Shown piece after piece: positions 1 through 7,713 of a DNA stretch of 54,934 nt (its first letter is position 1; each line of letters starts with the position of its first letter). A model generated the notes under the pieces. It searched no databases, was not told the origin of the DNA, and was given only the letters and a program-made list of their open reading frames with translations. The stretch comes from Oscillospiraceae bacterium. Its GTDB lineage: Bacteria; Bacillota; Clostridia; Oscillospirales; CAG-382. The DNA is taken from assembly GCA_015064625.1 (NCBI GenBank), contig SVRW01000017.1, forward strand, positions 1 through 54,934, given 5' to 3'. The translations under genes were made by a program, and so were the position numbers.

Positions 1-112
1 GATGAGAAATTAGCCATTTGTAATTCAACTGAATATTATCGATTGACTCAAAAAGCTTTTTGAGAAAGGTGTAATATTTTTCTCCTTTTTGTATGATTGT
101 TCCGTAAATCAT
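1..112 (-). CDS. Hypothetical protein, N-terminal 37 residues, runs off the window
   Basis: An open frame begins at the ATG at 112-110 on the minus strand and continues past the left edge without a stop. It begins MIYGTIIQKGEKYY and continues FLKKLFESIDN, an alpha/beta-looking start with no signal peptide or membrane segment. The upstream sequence GAAGGGCGGTGACGCT is a loose ribosome-binding site. I do not recognise the family with certainty; the opening resembles small Clostridia proteins of the DUF2691 kind, but that is a memory-based impression. No other gene is seen between it and tRNA-Gln. Confidence 0.5.
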   Translation of the reverse strand, partial: MIYGTIIQKGEKYYTFLKKLFESIDNIQLNYKWLISH

Positions 113-290
113 AGCGTCACCGCCCTTCTGATATCATTATACCGTAAAACCTATTACTTTTCAACTTAAAATGAAGATTTTGCGCAGCAAAATCAACCAC
201 ACTTTTTCACTATTCACTATTACTTATAACTTTTCCAAAAATCTCCTCGGACGGATTTAGTGAAAAGTGAAGAGTGAAAATTGAAAAAGT

Positions 291-324
291 AAAAATCTCC
301 CCGTACTTCGTCCGAGGAGATTTT
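291..324 (-). terminator. Rho-independent terminator after tRNA-Gln
   Basis: On the minus strand the tRNA 3' end runs straight into AAAATCTCC...GGGAGATTTTT, a stem of about 9-10 bp followed by a T run. The 5' arm (309-327 on the plus strand) is also a perfect 19-bp inverted match to 235-253, so a second, larger hairpin is possible. Bases 113-290 otherwise hold only short AT-rich repeats (TTCACTATTCACTATTAC type) and a small palindrome at about 175-193. Confidence 0.6.
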
Positions 325-401
325 TGGCAGGGATAGCTGGACTCGAACCAGCGAAATGCAGGAGTCAAAGTCCTGTGCCTTACCGACTTGGCTATATCCC
401 T
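325..401 (-). tRNA. tRNA-Gln (anticodon TTG)
   Basis: The reverse complement folds as a cloverleaf. The acceptor AGGGATA pairs with TATCCCT, followed by discriminator G and an encoded CCA. The anticodon stem CAGGA/TCCTG encloses loop CTTTGAC with anticodon TTG, and the T arm contains GGTTCGAGTCC. Discriminator G fits glutamine. The gene lies on the same strand as hpf and the structured RNA upstream, about 165 nt after that RNA's terminator. Confidence 0.95.
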
Positions 402-565
402 ACACAGCTCAAACATATTACCATAAAGAAATCCTTTTGTCAATACTTTTGGGATAATTTTTTAGGACAATATTTTATTTTTCGACATTTTCCTGAAGTT
501 AACTTTTTATATATTTACATTGTTCACTCTTCAACATTTTATACATTACGAGATTTTTATATATC

Positions 566-1270
566 AAAAAAGCGAATGCCTGCATTCTTTAAGTTATAAC
601 AGAATTTTCAGTTCTGAAATTCCATTTTAACCTCATCTAAAGAATACAGGCTTTATTCTTCGCTTTCAGTTGAAAAATTGATTTCTATAATATCAATCCT
701 CCGTTTTCTTCGTTGCTTTCGCAACACTTTAATCCTACTCAACACTCCCCTTTTGCCGTTCTTGCGGGAATACGGGTTAAATGCGCATTGATTTTCTTAA
801 AGCATAGTCTCGCCGTTCTTTCGGGGAGCTTAGTTTTTCTGACGATAATCAGATTTCATTCAGCGTTGTAAAGCTTAGATTCTTTACAGCACATACTAAA
901 ATACGTTCCTTGCTTCAGCGTCTTTTCACGTTGCTGATGATTCAACGCATACCTTTCAGCCTTCGCGTTCATACAACTTGCCGCCCGCTCATGATTCGGA
1001 TACTAAGGTTTAAATTTATGTTCTTTTCCGATTTTGCACTTTGCTGATGATTCAAAGCACTTTACTCATATTCAAACAAAACTGAAAACCACAGATTAGC
1101 TTGCAATATGAAGAACGTATTTTCATACCTTGGTTCAAGGACCGAGAATACTGATTATTCGTAGAATCAGAGTTTAAAATCTCGCTTATTTATCTGAAAA
1201 CCGATACGTTTTCGCATATCCTTTCCTGCTAATGAGCAATTTTTTTCATTCGACAAACGTCGTAGTTTTC
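566..1270 (-). ncRNA. Candidate large structured non-coding RNA (about 600-700 nt) downstream of hpf
   Basis: No convincing coding sequence lies in 412-1317. Read on the minus strand, the stretch is packed with hairpins: 1203-1220, 1151-1170 within 1143-1184, 1128-1140, 1036-1060, 985-999, 927-949, 868-887, 838-853, 756-767, 712-725 (GNRA-type GAAA loop), 677-697 and 602-622. Two long-range pairings are also visible: 11 perfect bp between 1113-1123 and 898-908, and 7 bp between 1105-1111 and 1066-1072. The 3' end closes with a 14-bp helix (638-651 with 578-591) plus GCGAA/TTCGC, then a T run at 571-566, which makes a terminator. Four hairpins carry related loops (AATCATCAG twice, AATCATGAG, AATCTAAG). 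The 5' end is not defined; no strong promoter is seen after hpf, so it may be processed from an hpf transcript. Size and complexity resemble the OLE/ROOL/GOLLD classes, and the neighbour recalls the raiA-associated RNA, but I could not match any of these. Bases 402-565 are AT-rich with nothing else recognised. Confidence 0.65.
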
Positions 1271-1317
1271 TCTGATTGGAATGGATAAGGAAACGATATA
1301 ATCAACAACGGATTATT

Positions 1318-1848
1318 TTATTCTTTCGGCTCGATAAGACCGTAATCATTTTCTTTACGCTTATATACAAGATTAAAAAGTCCTGTATCCGCATTGCGGA
1401 ACATGAAAAACTCATGAGACAAGAGGTTCATCTGCATAATAGCTTCTTCAACGGTCATTGGAGCAAACTCAAACTTCTTAACCTTGGATATTCTGATTTC
1501 CTCTTCGATTTCAGAATCCTGAGCGTCCATTTCAGCAACATCCGGAACACCGCCACTGTAAAGTCTCTTATAAAGTCTTGTACGGTTTTTGCGAATCTGA
1601 CGTTCAAGAACATCTACCGCATGGTCGATTGCAAAGATTGCATCTTTATCCGTTTCTTCAGCTCTAAAAATTGAGCTTCCTTTATAGATAGTAATCTCAA
1701 CAATAACTCTGCCACGTTCTTCTTTGAGTCGAACGGTTGCTTCTGTTTCAGGTTCAAAGAATTTATTAAGTTTGTTAAGCTTTTTGTAAATTCTTTCTTT
1801 GATATCCTCAGTGAGTTCAAATTTCTTAGAAATAATAATCGGTTTCAT
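1318..1848 (-). CDS. hpf: Ribosome hibernation-promoting factor, long form (HPF/RaiA family)
   Basis: This 176-residue protein binds 70S ribosomes and promotes their inactive 100S dimers in stationary phase. Residues 1-95 are the S30AE/RaiA domain (begins MKPIIISKKFELTEDIKERI, with conserved TVRLKEE and ERQIRKNR). A charged linker follows. Residues about 125-176 form the C-terminal dimerisation domain of long HPF (MTVEEAIMQM, FFMFRNADTGLFNLVYKR), so this is the long Firmicute form. The ATG at 1848 is preceded by GGAGGTTACAAAA; an earlier in-frame start would lie on top of the promoter and is rejected. A near-consensus sigma-A promoter lies just upstream. The putative structured RNA lies immediately downstream on the same strand. 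Confidence 0.95.
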   Translation of the reverse strand: MKPIIISKKFELTEDIKERIYKKLNKLNKFFEPETEATVRLKEERGRVIVEITIYKGSSIFRAEETDKDAIFAIDHAVDVLERQIRKNRTRLYKRLYSGGVPDVAEMDAQDSEIEEEIRISKVKKFEFAPMTVEEAIMQMNLLSHEFFMFRNADTGLFNLVYKRKENDYGLIEPKE

Positions 1849-1879
1849 TTTTGTAACCTCCTTGTTTCTTTCTGTAATG

Positions 1880-1908
1880 ATTATACTATATTCTTTCATA
1901 TTTGTCAA
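1880..1908 (-). promoter_or_regulatory. Sigma-A promoter of hpf
   Basis: On the minus strand TTGACA (1908-1903) is separated by exactly 17 bp from TATAAT (1885-1880), a perfect match to the consensus at both hexamers. It lies 31 nt upstream of the hpf start codon. Confidence 0.9.
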
Positions 1909-2316
1909 TAGTTTTTAGTAAAAAAGTACAAAATAATTTCAAAGTGTCATTTTTTGTCACTTTTCAAAGGGCTATTGGGGTGTTTTCTGCGTTTTCAAAC
2001 AGTTAAAACAACATATTTTTTTTGTTCAAATTTTGATTTCAAAAATTAAACTGCGTACAAATCAAAAGTACGCAGTTTTTATATTCACTATAGAATACTT
2101 TTCCTATTTCAACGAAAACAATCATTTATTATTCCGAAAGATGTAAATGCTTTTTATCGATTTTTAATTCAATATTTTTGAAAATGTTTTTATATACCTT
2201 TTGTTATTTCAAATATACAAAGACTAAAAACATTTCACCTTTCATCAGCTTAAAGTTTCATATGCCTTTATTTCACAGAAACCGCCTCGACCATTTTACC
2301 CGCAAAAAAATCTACG
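1909..2316. other. Intergenic stretch between hpf promoter and divIC
   Basis: This is a 408-bp AT-rich region with no convincing ORF. It holds an imperfect inverted repeat around 1939-1969 and the strong hairpin listed separately at 2051-2080. Nothing else is recognised. Confidence 0.6.
2051..2080 (-). terminator. Hairpin terminator downstream of the hup-divIC operon
   Basis: A perfect 8-bp stem CTGCGTAC/GTACGCAG with a 9-nt loop is flanked by A runs on one side and T runs on the other, so it can work in both directions. The only gene reading toward it is divIC on the minus strand, where the stem is followed by TTTAATTTTTG. The T run is better on the plus strand. Confidence 0.6.
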
Positions 2317-2592
2317 CTATTTAGCAAAGTTGTTATAGAAAATAGTCTCATCTGGGAAATAATACCCATTTTCCCTTGCTATTTTTTCAAGATAACTCTC
2401 ATCAACAGGTAATTCGTATCTATATTTAAGCTTCGATACACGTTCTTCAACGGTTTCAAGCTCCTTTGATATTTCTTCAGCTTCTTTTTCCACTTGATTT
2501 ACATCATAGATAACACGTACCACGTTAAAAATAAAATATATAATTGCAACAGTAAAAACAGCTCTTATTATAACATTAAAATTCTTTTTCAT
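2317..2592 (-). CDS. divIC: Septum formation initiator DivIC/FtsB-like
   Basis: A 91-residue single-pass membrane protein of the DivIC/FtsB family, which joins FtsL and DivIB/FtsQ in the division complex. Residues about 7-28 are the hydrophobic helix (VIIRAVFTVAIIYFIFNVV). Residues 32-60 form a charged coiled coil (EKEAEEISKELETVEERVSK). The C-terminal part has the family-like segment ESYLEKIARENGYYFPDE. It overlaps the end of yabQ by 17 bp and is the last gene of a conserved yab operon, exactly where divIC sits in Bacillus. Length and topology are normal for the family. Confidence 0.88.
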   Translation of the reverse strand: MKKNFNVIIRAVFTVAIIYFIFNVVRVIYDVNQVEKEAEEISKELETVEERVSKLKYRYELPVDESYLEKIARENGYYFPDETIFYNNFAK

Positions 2593-3016
2593 AGTTCCTT
2601 AATTTACGCATTTTTATTTTCAACAACCCAAAACCGTTGCCCGCTGAATTCAAAACGTATGAATATCTGACTTTTGAGCCTATTCGAAGCTTTATTCCGA
2701 ACAATAAATCTTCGAAAGCTTTTATAATCCTATTCATAACAAGCCGCAACAGCCTTGAGAAAGTTAATCTTACAAACAAGACACCTGCAGGAAAAATCAG
2801 AAACGGTAAAAGCCGAAATTTTCCTGACGAAAAATTATATTGAAGCACAGAAATAAAAATCCCTGCTGAACTTGTAGCAAGGAGATCTGTTAGCCAGACA
2901 AGTCTTTTTCCGAAAAACGAAACTCTTATTACCCATAAGATATCATAAGCCACACCTGCAACTACACCAAACACGAAGGCGTACAGATACAGCCTCAGAA
3001 AATCCGTTTCAACCAT
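2576..3016 (-). CDS. yabQ: Spore cortex biosynthesis protein YabQ
   Basis: A 146-residue multipass membrane protein beginning MVETDFLRLYLYAFVFG. At least three hydrophobic segments are visible (about residues 8-27, 37-57 and 65-87), followed by a basic C-terminal tail ending KMRKLRNYEKEF. YabQ localises to the forespore outer membrane and is needed for cortex formation in Bacillus. Sequence, topology and position between yabP and divIC support the call. It starts 3 nt after the yabP stop. Its presence implies a spore-forming lineage, though not that this strain sporulates. Confidence 0.9.
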   Translation of the reverse strand: MVETDFLRLYLYAFVFGVVAGVAYDILWVIRVSFFGKRLVWLTDLLATSSAGIFISVLQYNFSSGKFRLLPFLIFPAGVLFVRLTFSRLLRLVMNRIIKAFEDLLFGIKLRIGSKVRYSYVLNSAGNGFGLLKIKMRKLRNYEKEF

Positions 3017-3019
3017 TAC

Positions 3020-3286
3020 TTAGCCGAAAAACCTTGAAAGAATACCTTTCTTCACAGTTTTTTCACCGTATACGACCGCATCGATACAGCCCTTTACGGC
3101 TATGGTCTTTTTTTCGGAATCAAGGGAAACAATAGTAAGATCAGAGCCGCCAATAATAAGCTCCGAAGATCCTACAGATAAAACAACGCTGGAATCATCA
3201 AAAACCAGCACTTCATCCACCTTGTCTGCTTCCAAATAATTTCTGTCTTTTAAAGTTATTAGTTGTCTGAATAAGTTTTCCGTCAT
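3020..3286 (-). CDS. yabP: Sporulation protein YabP
   Basis: An 88-residue protein of the YabP/YqfC family, associated with the spore coat and cortex. Its beta-rich core SVVLSVGSSELIIGGSDLTIVSLD and the segment KTIAVKGCIDAVVYGE are typical. The ATG at 3286 has a strong site, GGAGGGTGAGTAT; a longer reading from 3325 lacks support. It sits between rqcP and yabQ in the conserved operon. It is short for the family, but all core strands appear present. Confidence 0.9.
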   Translation of the reverse strand: MTENLFRQLITLKDRNYLEADKVDEVLVFDDSSVVLSVGSSELIIGGSDLTIVSLDSEKKTIAVKGCIDAVVYGEKTVKKGILSRFFG

Positions 3287-3335
3287 ATACTCACCCTCCA
3301 AGATGAATATATGACGAAAAAACATATTTTAGAAC

Positions 3336-3578
3336 TCATTTTAAAACGGTATACAAATCAGCGGCTTCTTCCTTAGTAACGTGTTCTTTTACAGCGTTGA
3401 CTTCAAACTTAGTCGTTTTATTTCCATACTGTATTTCGATTACGTCGCCTACTTTAACATCATAAGATGCTTTTGCCACTTTTCCATTTACGAGAACGTA
3501 CGAAGAATCGCAAGCTTCGTTGGCAACGGTACGCCGTTTTATAATTCTGGAAAGCTTTAAAAACTTATCAAGCCTCAT
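3336..3578 (-). CDS. rqcP: S4-domain RNA-binding protein RqcP (YabO/HslR-like)
   Basis: An 80-residue S4-domain protein. The motif MRLDKFLKLSRIIKRRTVANEAC plus VNGKVAKASYDVKVGDVIEI is the whole S4 fold. In Bacillus the orthologue YabO (RqcP) binds stalled 50S subunits and works with RqcH in adding alanine tails during ribosome quality control. It lies 6 nt downstream of hup and upstream of yabP, the usual order. RqcH is not in this window, so the role rests on family and context. Confidence 0.9.
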   Translation of the reverse strand: MRLDKFLKLSRIIKRRTVANEACDSSYVLVNGKVAKASYDVKVGDVIEIQYGNKTTKFEVNAVKEHVTKEEAADLYTVLK

Positions 3579-3584
3579 AAAGAC

Positions 3585-3860
3585 TTATTTGTTTACAGCT
3601 TCCTTAAGAGTTTTACCTGCAGAGAAAGCGGGAGCTTTGCAAGCAGGGATAACGATTTTTTCTTTTGTCTGAGGGTTGCAACCTGTTCTTTCAGCTCTTT
3701 CGTTTACTTTGAAAGTACCGAAGGAAGCAATCTGAACCTTGTCACCTTCTGCGAGAGCTGTTGTAATAGCTGCGAAAACAGCGTTAACAGCTGCATCTGC
3801 ATCCTTCTTTGTGAGAGATGCGTTCTTTGATACGTAATCAACGATATTTGCCTTTGTCAT
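3585..3860 (-). CDS. hup: HU family DNA-binding protein
   Basis: A 91-residue histone-like protein that bends DNA and compacts the nucleoid. It begins MTKANIVDYVSKNASLTKKDADAA and has the dimer core FGTFKVNERAERTG followed by NPQTKEKIVIPA, the DNA-intercalating beta arm. In most HU proteins the residue before NPQT is Arg, while here it is Cys (GCNPQT). The start is preceded by GGAGGTATTTTATC. A good promoter lies upstream, so this is the first gene of the hup-rqcP-yabP-yabQ-divIC unit. Confidence 0.95.
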   Translation of the reverse strand: MTKANIVDYVSKNASLTKKDADAAVNAVFAAITTALAEGDKVQIASFGTFKVNERAERTGCNPQTKEKIVIPACKAPAFSAGKTLKEAVNK

Positions 3861-3905
3861 GATAAAATACCTCCGTTTATTTTTTATTATTTAGGTGTCT
3901 ACCTC

Positions 3906-3934
3906 AATATAACACACAATTTTACAAATTGCAA
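3906..3934 (-). promoter_or_regulatory. Promoter of the hup-divIC operon
   Basis: On the minus strand TTGCAA (3934-3929), a 17-bp spacer and TATATT (3911-3906) lie about 45 nt upstream of the hup start. Confidence 0.75.
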
Positions 3935-4044
3935 TAGGTTTTTTGCAAAAAACTTCATTTTTTGTTAGATTTTTAATTTCAAACGCTATTTTACATCATT
4001 TAAAGCAAAAATCATAAACAAAAATCAGTTAAAATCAAACTAAT

Positions 4045-4974
4045 TTATTTATCAAAAAGCTCGGTGCTGAAATATCTCTCGCCCGTATCCGGAAGAATTG
4101 TTACAACTCTTTTTCCCTCTCCAAGCTCTCTTGCAAGCTTAACTGCGGCAGCAACGTTTGTTCCGCTGGAAATTCCGCACATCAAGCCTTCATCACGTGC
4201 CAAACGTTTTGAAGTTTCTATAGCCTCTGCGTCAGTTATAACACAAATCTTTTCATAGATTTCCAAGTCAAGATTCTTTGGTATTATACCGTCTCCTATA
4301 CCCATCTGCAAATGTGTTCCAACACTTCCGCCACTGAGTATTGCAGCATTTTCAGGCTCTACTGCCCATATTTTAATATCCGGATACTGATTTTTCAAAG
4401 TTCTTCCTATTCCAGAAAGAGTTCCGCCCGTACCTATTCCCGAGCAAAAACCATGTATTGGTCCTCCTACCTGCTCAAGAATTTCAAGAGCTGTATGATA
4501 TCTATGTACCAAAGGATTATTGGGATTTGAAAACTGTTCGGGAATAAAAACTTTAGGATCGGCAGCCGCTAATCTGTTTGCCGTTTCAACACATTCCGCA
4601 ATACATTTTCCGATATTTCCTGCATCGTGAACAAGAATAACGTCAGCACCGTAATTCTTTACAAGCTTTCTGCGTTCCTCACTTACGGAGTCAGGCATAA
4701 TTATAACTACCTTATATCCTCTGACTGCTCCTACCAATGCAAGCCCGATTCCCTGATTTCCGCTTGTAGGCTCAACAATAACCGTATCCTTATTGATAAG
4801 TCCTGCCTTTTCCGCTTCAACGATCATATTATAAGCGGTACGGGTTTTTACAGAACCGCCAACGTTAACGCCCTCGTATTTAACGAGAATTTCTGCAGCC
4901 CCCTTTTCACAAATTCTGTTCAACCTCACCATTGGTGTATGGCCTATTGCCTCTAAAATATTATTACAAATCAA
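4045..4974 (-). CDS. cysK: Cysteine synthase (O-acetylserine sulfhydrylase)
   Basis: A 309-residue PLP enzyme making cysteine from O-acetylserine and sulfide. The Schiff-base lysine is K43 in GGSVKTR, where the family usually has SSVKDR or GSVKDR. The substrate loop is EPTSGNQG; the phosphate-binding turn is GIGTGGT. C-terminal GISSGTN and the final LPDTGERYFST are typical of CysK. The start is TTG at 4974 with GGAGGATATCAGTT before it. It lies 65 nt downstream of pfkA on the same strand. Cystathionine beta-synthase-like relatives share the fold, but the length and C-terminus favour CysK. Confidence 0.9.
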   Translation of the reverse strand: MICNNILEAIGHTPMVRLNRICEKGAAEILVKYEGVNVGGSVKTRTAYNMIVEAEKAGLINKDTVIVEPTSGNQGIGLALVGAVRGYKVVIIMPDSVSEERRKLVKNYGADVILVHDAGNIGKCIAECVETANRLAAADPKVFIPEQFSNPNNPLVHRYHTALEILEQVGGPIHGFCSGIGTGGTLSGIGRTLKNQYPDIKIWAVEPENAAILSGGSVGTHLQMGIGDGIIPKNLDLEIYEKICVITDAEAIETSKRLARDEGLMCGISSGTNVAAAVKLARELGEGKRVVTILPDTGERYFSTELFDK

Positions 4975-5039
4975 AACTGATATCCTCCTATGTGCTCTTG
5001 CTCACTCATCCGCAAAAGCATGTTTAAAATATAGAACAA

Positions 5040-6113
5040 TTAAAGGGAAAGCTTTTCAATAACGCCCTTAAGATACGATTTATATGCCATTCTATCTGCA
5101 AGAGTCTTGCTCATTTCATAAAACGTTCCAGGGGAAAGCTCGGATTTTTCAGCTTCCGTCATTTTTCCTTTTGCCAGTCGTTCAAGCTGAATCGCATATT
5201 TCATTTCAACCGTTTCAATGGAGCTTCCTTTGGACACCACAACGTCTCCAACGCAACCGTCAAGCAAAGCATAGACAGCCGCACAGCCCATAGTTGATGC
5301 AAGAACTCTGTCGCTCAAGGATGGTGAACCACCACGCTGTGTATATCCGAAGCATGAAAAACGGGATTCTATATTTGTTTTTTCTTCTATATATTTTGCA
5401 AGCTCAATTCCGTAATCCTTGCCAAGCCCTTCGGCGACGACGATAAGGAAGTTTTTCTTTCCGCCCGCTCTTGAATTGATTATTTTGTTGACAAGCTCAT
5501 CACGGTCAAACGGATATTCTGGAACAACTGCGCAGGTCGCTCCGATAGCTACTGCTGTATGGAGAGCGATATCACCCGCTTTTCTTCCCATAACCTCTAT
5601 TATAATACATCTTGAATGGCTCTCGCCTGTATCACGTATTTTGTCGGCAAGCTCAACAACCGTATTCATCGCCGTGTCAAAGCCAATAGTTTTATCTGTA
5701 CAGCATACGTCGTTATCTATTGTACAAGGGATTCCAACGCAGGGAATACCTTCATTTGCCAAATCATAAGCACCTCTGAACGTACCGTCACCGCCTAAAA
5801 CGATAAGTCCGTCCAGCTCCAGCTTACGACACATTTCCGCCCCTTGCTTTACACCTTCGGGAGTTTTAAAAACCTCGCTTCTTGCGGTATAAAGTATAGT
5901 TCCGCCACGGTTTATTATATAAGAGCCGTCGCGTTTTGAAAGGACTTTCGTATTTCCTTCCAGAAGTCCTGAATATCCGTTAAGAATACCGACTACTTCT
6001 ATTTTCTTTCTATGCGCTGTTCTGATAACAGCTCTCAAAGCGGCATTCATACCAGGAGCATCTCCACCCGAAGTCAAAACGCCAATTCGTTTTATTTTCA
6101 CATCACTTCTCAT
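5040..6113 (-). CDS. pfkA: ATP-dependent 6-phosphofructokinase
   Basis: A 357-residue PfkA-family enzyme phosphorylating fructose 6-phosphate in glycolysis. The N-terminal GVLTSGGDAPGMNAALRAV binds ATP. GGDGTFRGA has Gly at the position that is Asp in pyrophosphate-dependent enzymes, so ATP is the likely donor. The catalytic motif is PCTIDNDV (commonly PGTIDND or PKTIDND), so Cys at the second position is unusual. EVMGRKAGD and GYTQRGGSPSLSDRVLA follow in the usual order. The start at 6113 has GGGGG upstream; a GTG five codons inside is possible. pssA lies 10 nt upstream, so the two are probably cotranscribed. Confidence 0.92.
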   Translation of the reverse strand: MRSDVKIKRIGVLTSGGDAPGMNAALRAVIRTAHRKKIEVVGILNGYSGLLEGNTKVLSKRDGSYIINRGGTILYTARSEVFKTPEGVKQGAEMCRKLELDGLIVLGGDGTFRGAYDLANEGIPCVGIPCTIDNDVCCTDKTIGFDTAMNTVVELADKIRDTGESHSRCIIIEVMGRKAGDIALHTAVAIGATCAVVPEYPFDRDELVNKIINSRAGGKKNFLIVVAEGLGKDYGIELAKYIEEKTNIESRFSCFGYTQRGGSPSLSDRVLASTMGCAAVYALLDGCVGDVVVSKGSSIETVEMKYAIQLERLAKGKMTEAEKSELSPGTFYEMSKTLADRMAYKSYLKGVIEKLSL

Positions 6114-6123
6114 GTTGGTCCCC

Positions 6124-6774
6124 CTACCATATCATAAACAAAAGTACAAGACAAATAAGTACAGCCGCAATAATAATTATGCTTTGGCGTATAGTAAGCT
6201 TTTTAATCTTAACGTTTATTATAAAAGCAATACCAGTAATTAAGTACATTACAGCAAAAATTATCGATACCCAAATATTGGAGCTTCCGAAAAATTTATA
6301 CAAAAGCATTAAAGGCGGAACAGTCAGACAGCATACGGGGATAGGAACACCGGTAAAACATTTCATGTTCAAGTCTTCCGTTTCTTCAACTGCCTGAGTA
6401 TTGAAATATGCAAGACGAATAGCACCGCCTGCGGCGTATACACAGAACGCCAACAGATGATATATTTTGTCAAAGCCTGCACAATACGCAACTATAACAG
6501 GAGCGATTCCAAAGCTGACCATATCGCAAAGAGAATCTATCTGTATTCCAAAAAGCTTTTCCTTGCGTGTTCTGCTACCGCATCCACGGGCAATTCTTCC
6601 GTCGAACATATCGCAAAGACCTGAAAACAGGAACAATGCCACGGCAATTATTATCTGATGTTCATTAGCACCACCTGATGTTTTGGCATCTATGGCAACA
6701 AAGCAGGCAAGCAAAGAAGAAATCAAGCCTGCAAGAGTTACTGTATTCGCAAGATTATAATATCCTATAAACAA
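6124..6774 (-). CDS. pssA: CDP-alcohol phosphatidyltransferase, probable phosphatidylserine synthase
   Basis: A 216-residue multipass membrane enzyme. The signature D-G-x2-A-R-x(n)-G-x3-D-x3-D is visible as DGRIARGCGSRTR followed by FGIQIDSLCDMVSFG. These residues bind the CDP-lipid and catalyse transfer to an alcohol. Six or so hydrophobic segments surround it. The FGxxxDSLCDMVSFG form is typical of the PssA branch rather than PgsA. I chose the TTG at 6774 because GGAGG lies 8 nt before it; a start at 6789 would lie on top of that site. Confidence 0.8.
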   Translation of the reverse strand: MFIGYYNLANTVTLAGLISSLLACFVAIDAKTSGGANEHQIIIAVALFLFSGLCDMFDGRIARGCGSRTRKEKLFGIQIDSLCDMVSFGIAPVIVAYCAGFDKIYHLLAFCVYAAGGAIRLAYFNTQAVEETEDLNMKCFTGVPIPVCCLTVPPLMLLYKFFGSSNIWVSIIFAVMYLITGIAFIINVKIKKLTIRQSIIIIAAVLICLVLLFMIW

Positions 6775-6819
6775 AATATATTCCTCCAATTAAAGAGTAT
6801 TTATTACAATTACTGCGTA

Positions 6820-7713
6820 TCAGGACAAGCTTTCAAACATTTTCAGATAGCTTTCGTATCTTGAAGCTGGAATATCGCCTGATTCGACTTTTTCCCTTAC
6901 GGCACAGCCGTCCTCTTTCGTATGTGAGCAATCTCTCCAACGGCATTCACCGTCTAAGTCTCTCATTTCGGGAAACAAGAGCTTCAATTCTTTTTTATCA
7001 ATGGAAAGAAGGGTTCTGAAATCGCTATCCTTCTCCTCATAATGAAGTTTTTTATCAACTTCAAGTCTTGTAAATCCAGGGGAATCACCTATGTACGTAC
7101 GTTCTCCCACTTTATGAAGCTCCGTATGTCTTGTGGTGTTTTTCCCTCTCATAAGCTTTACGGAAAGTTCACCCGTTTCAACGTTAAGTGAAGGATACAT
7201 TGCGTTAAGCAGGCTTGATTTACCGACACCTGACGCACCAGTGAAAATAACGGTTTTACCTTCAACCGCATCTCTCAGCTCATTTATCCTGCCGTCTGCG
7301 GCGCAAACTCTTATGCATTTCATGCCAGCTTTTGTATATATTTGCTCCAGCTCATCGGGAGAACCTATATCGGTTTTATTTATTATTATCCATATCTCAA
7401 CGTCACCTGCTACTGCGGCAACAGTAAGCTTATCAATGTTATACAAAAACGGGTCGGGTTCACACACGGCAACTACTATTGCAAGAACGTCAACGTTTGC
7501 TGCCAATGGTCTGACGAAAGAATTCTTACGTTCTCCGATGCTGACAATAAACCCTGTATTATCATCATTTGGCTCGAATTCAGCCTCGTCACCCGCCAAA
7601 GGCATTATTCCCGATTTTCTTATTTTCGTAGCTGTACGGCACTCATAAAGAGCGCCGTTTTCAGCTTCAACGGTATAAAGACCTTTAAGTCCTTTCAGTA
7701 TCCTGCCCTTCAT
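6820..7713 (-). CDS. rsgA: Small-ribosomal-subunit-dependent GTPase A
   Basis: A 297-residue circularly permuted GTPase that helps late maturation of the 30S subunit. An N-terminal OB-fold (1-70) is followed by GTPase motifs in permuted order: NKTD (112-115), GASGVGKSS P-loop (159-167) and DSPG (210-213). A zinc-binding tail uses C257, C262, H264 and C270. The start overlaps the stop of the PASTA kinase gene (ATGA), so the two are translationally coupled. This order is conserved in Firmicutes. Confidence 0.95.
   Translation of the reverse strand: MKGRILKGLKGLYTVEAENGALYECRTATKIRKSGIMPLAGDEAEFEPNDDNTGFIVSIGERKNSFVRPLAANVDVLAIVVAVCEPDPFLYNIDKLTVAAVAGDVEIWIIINKTDIGSPDELEQIYTKAGMKCIRVCAADGRINELRDAVEGKTVIFTGASGVGKSSLLNAMYPSLNVETGELSVKLMRGKNTTRHTELHKVGERTYIGDSPGFTRLEVDKKLHYEEKDSDFRTLLSIDKKELKLLFPEMRDLDGECRWRDCSHTKEDGCAVREKVESGDIPASRYESYLKMFESLS

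Noticed and set aside
113..290. Possible miniature transposable element with TTCACTATTCAC repeats
   Set aside because: Inverted arms and repeats are visible, but there are no clear ends or target duplication in the window, so only the terminator is listed.
1276..1674. Plus-strand ORF overlapping hpf
   Set aside because: It is antisense to a clear hpf gene and has no family resemblance.
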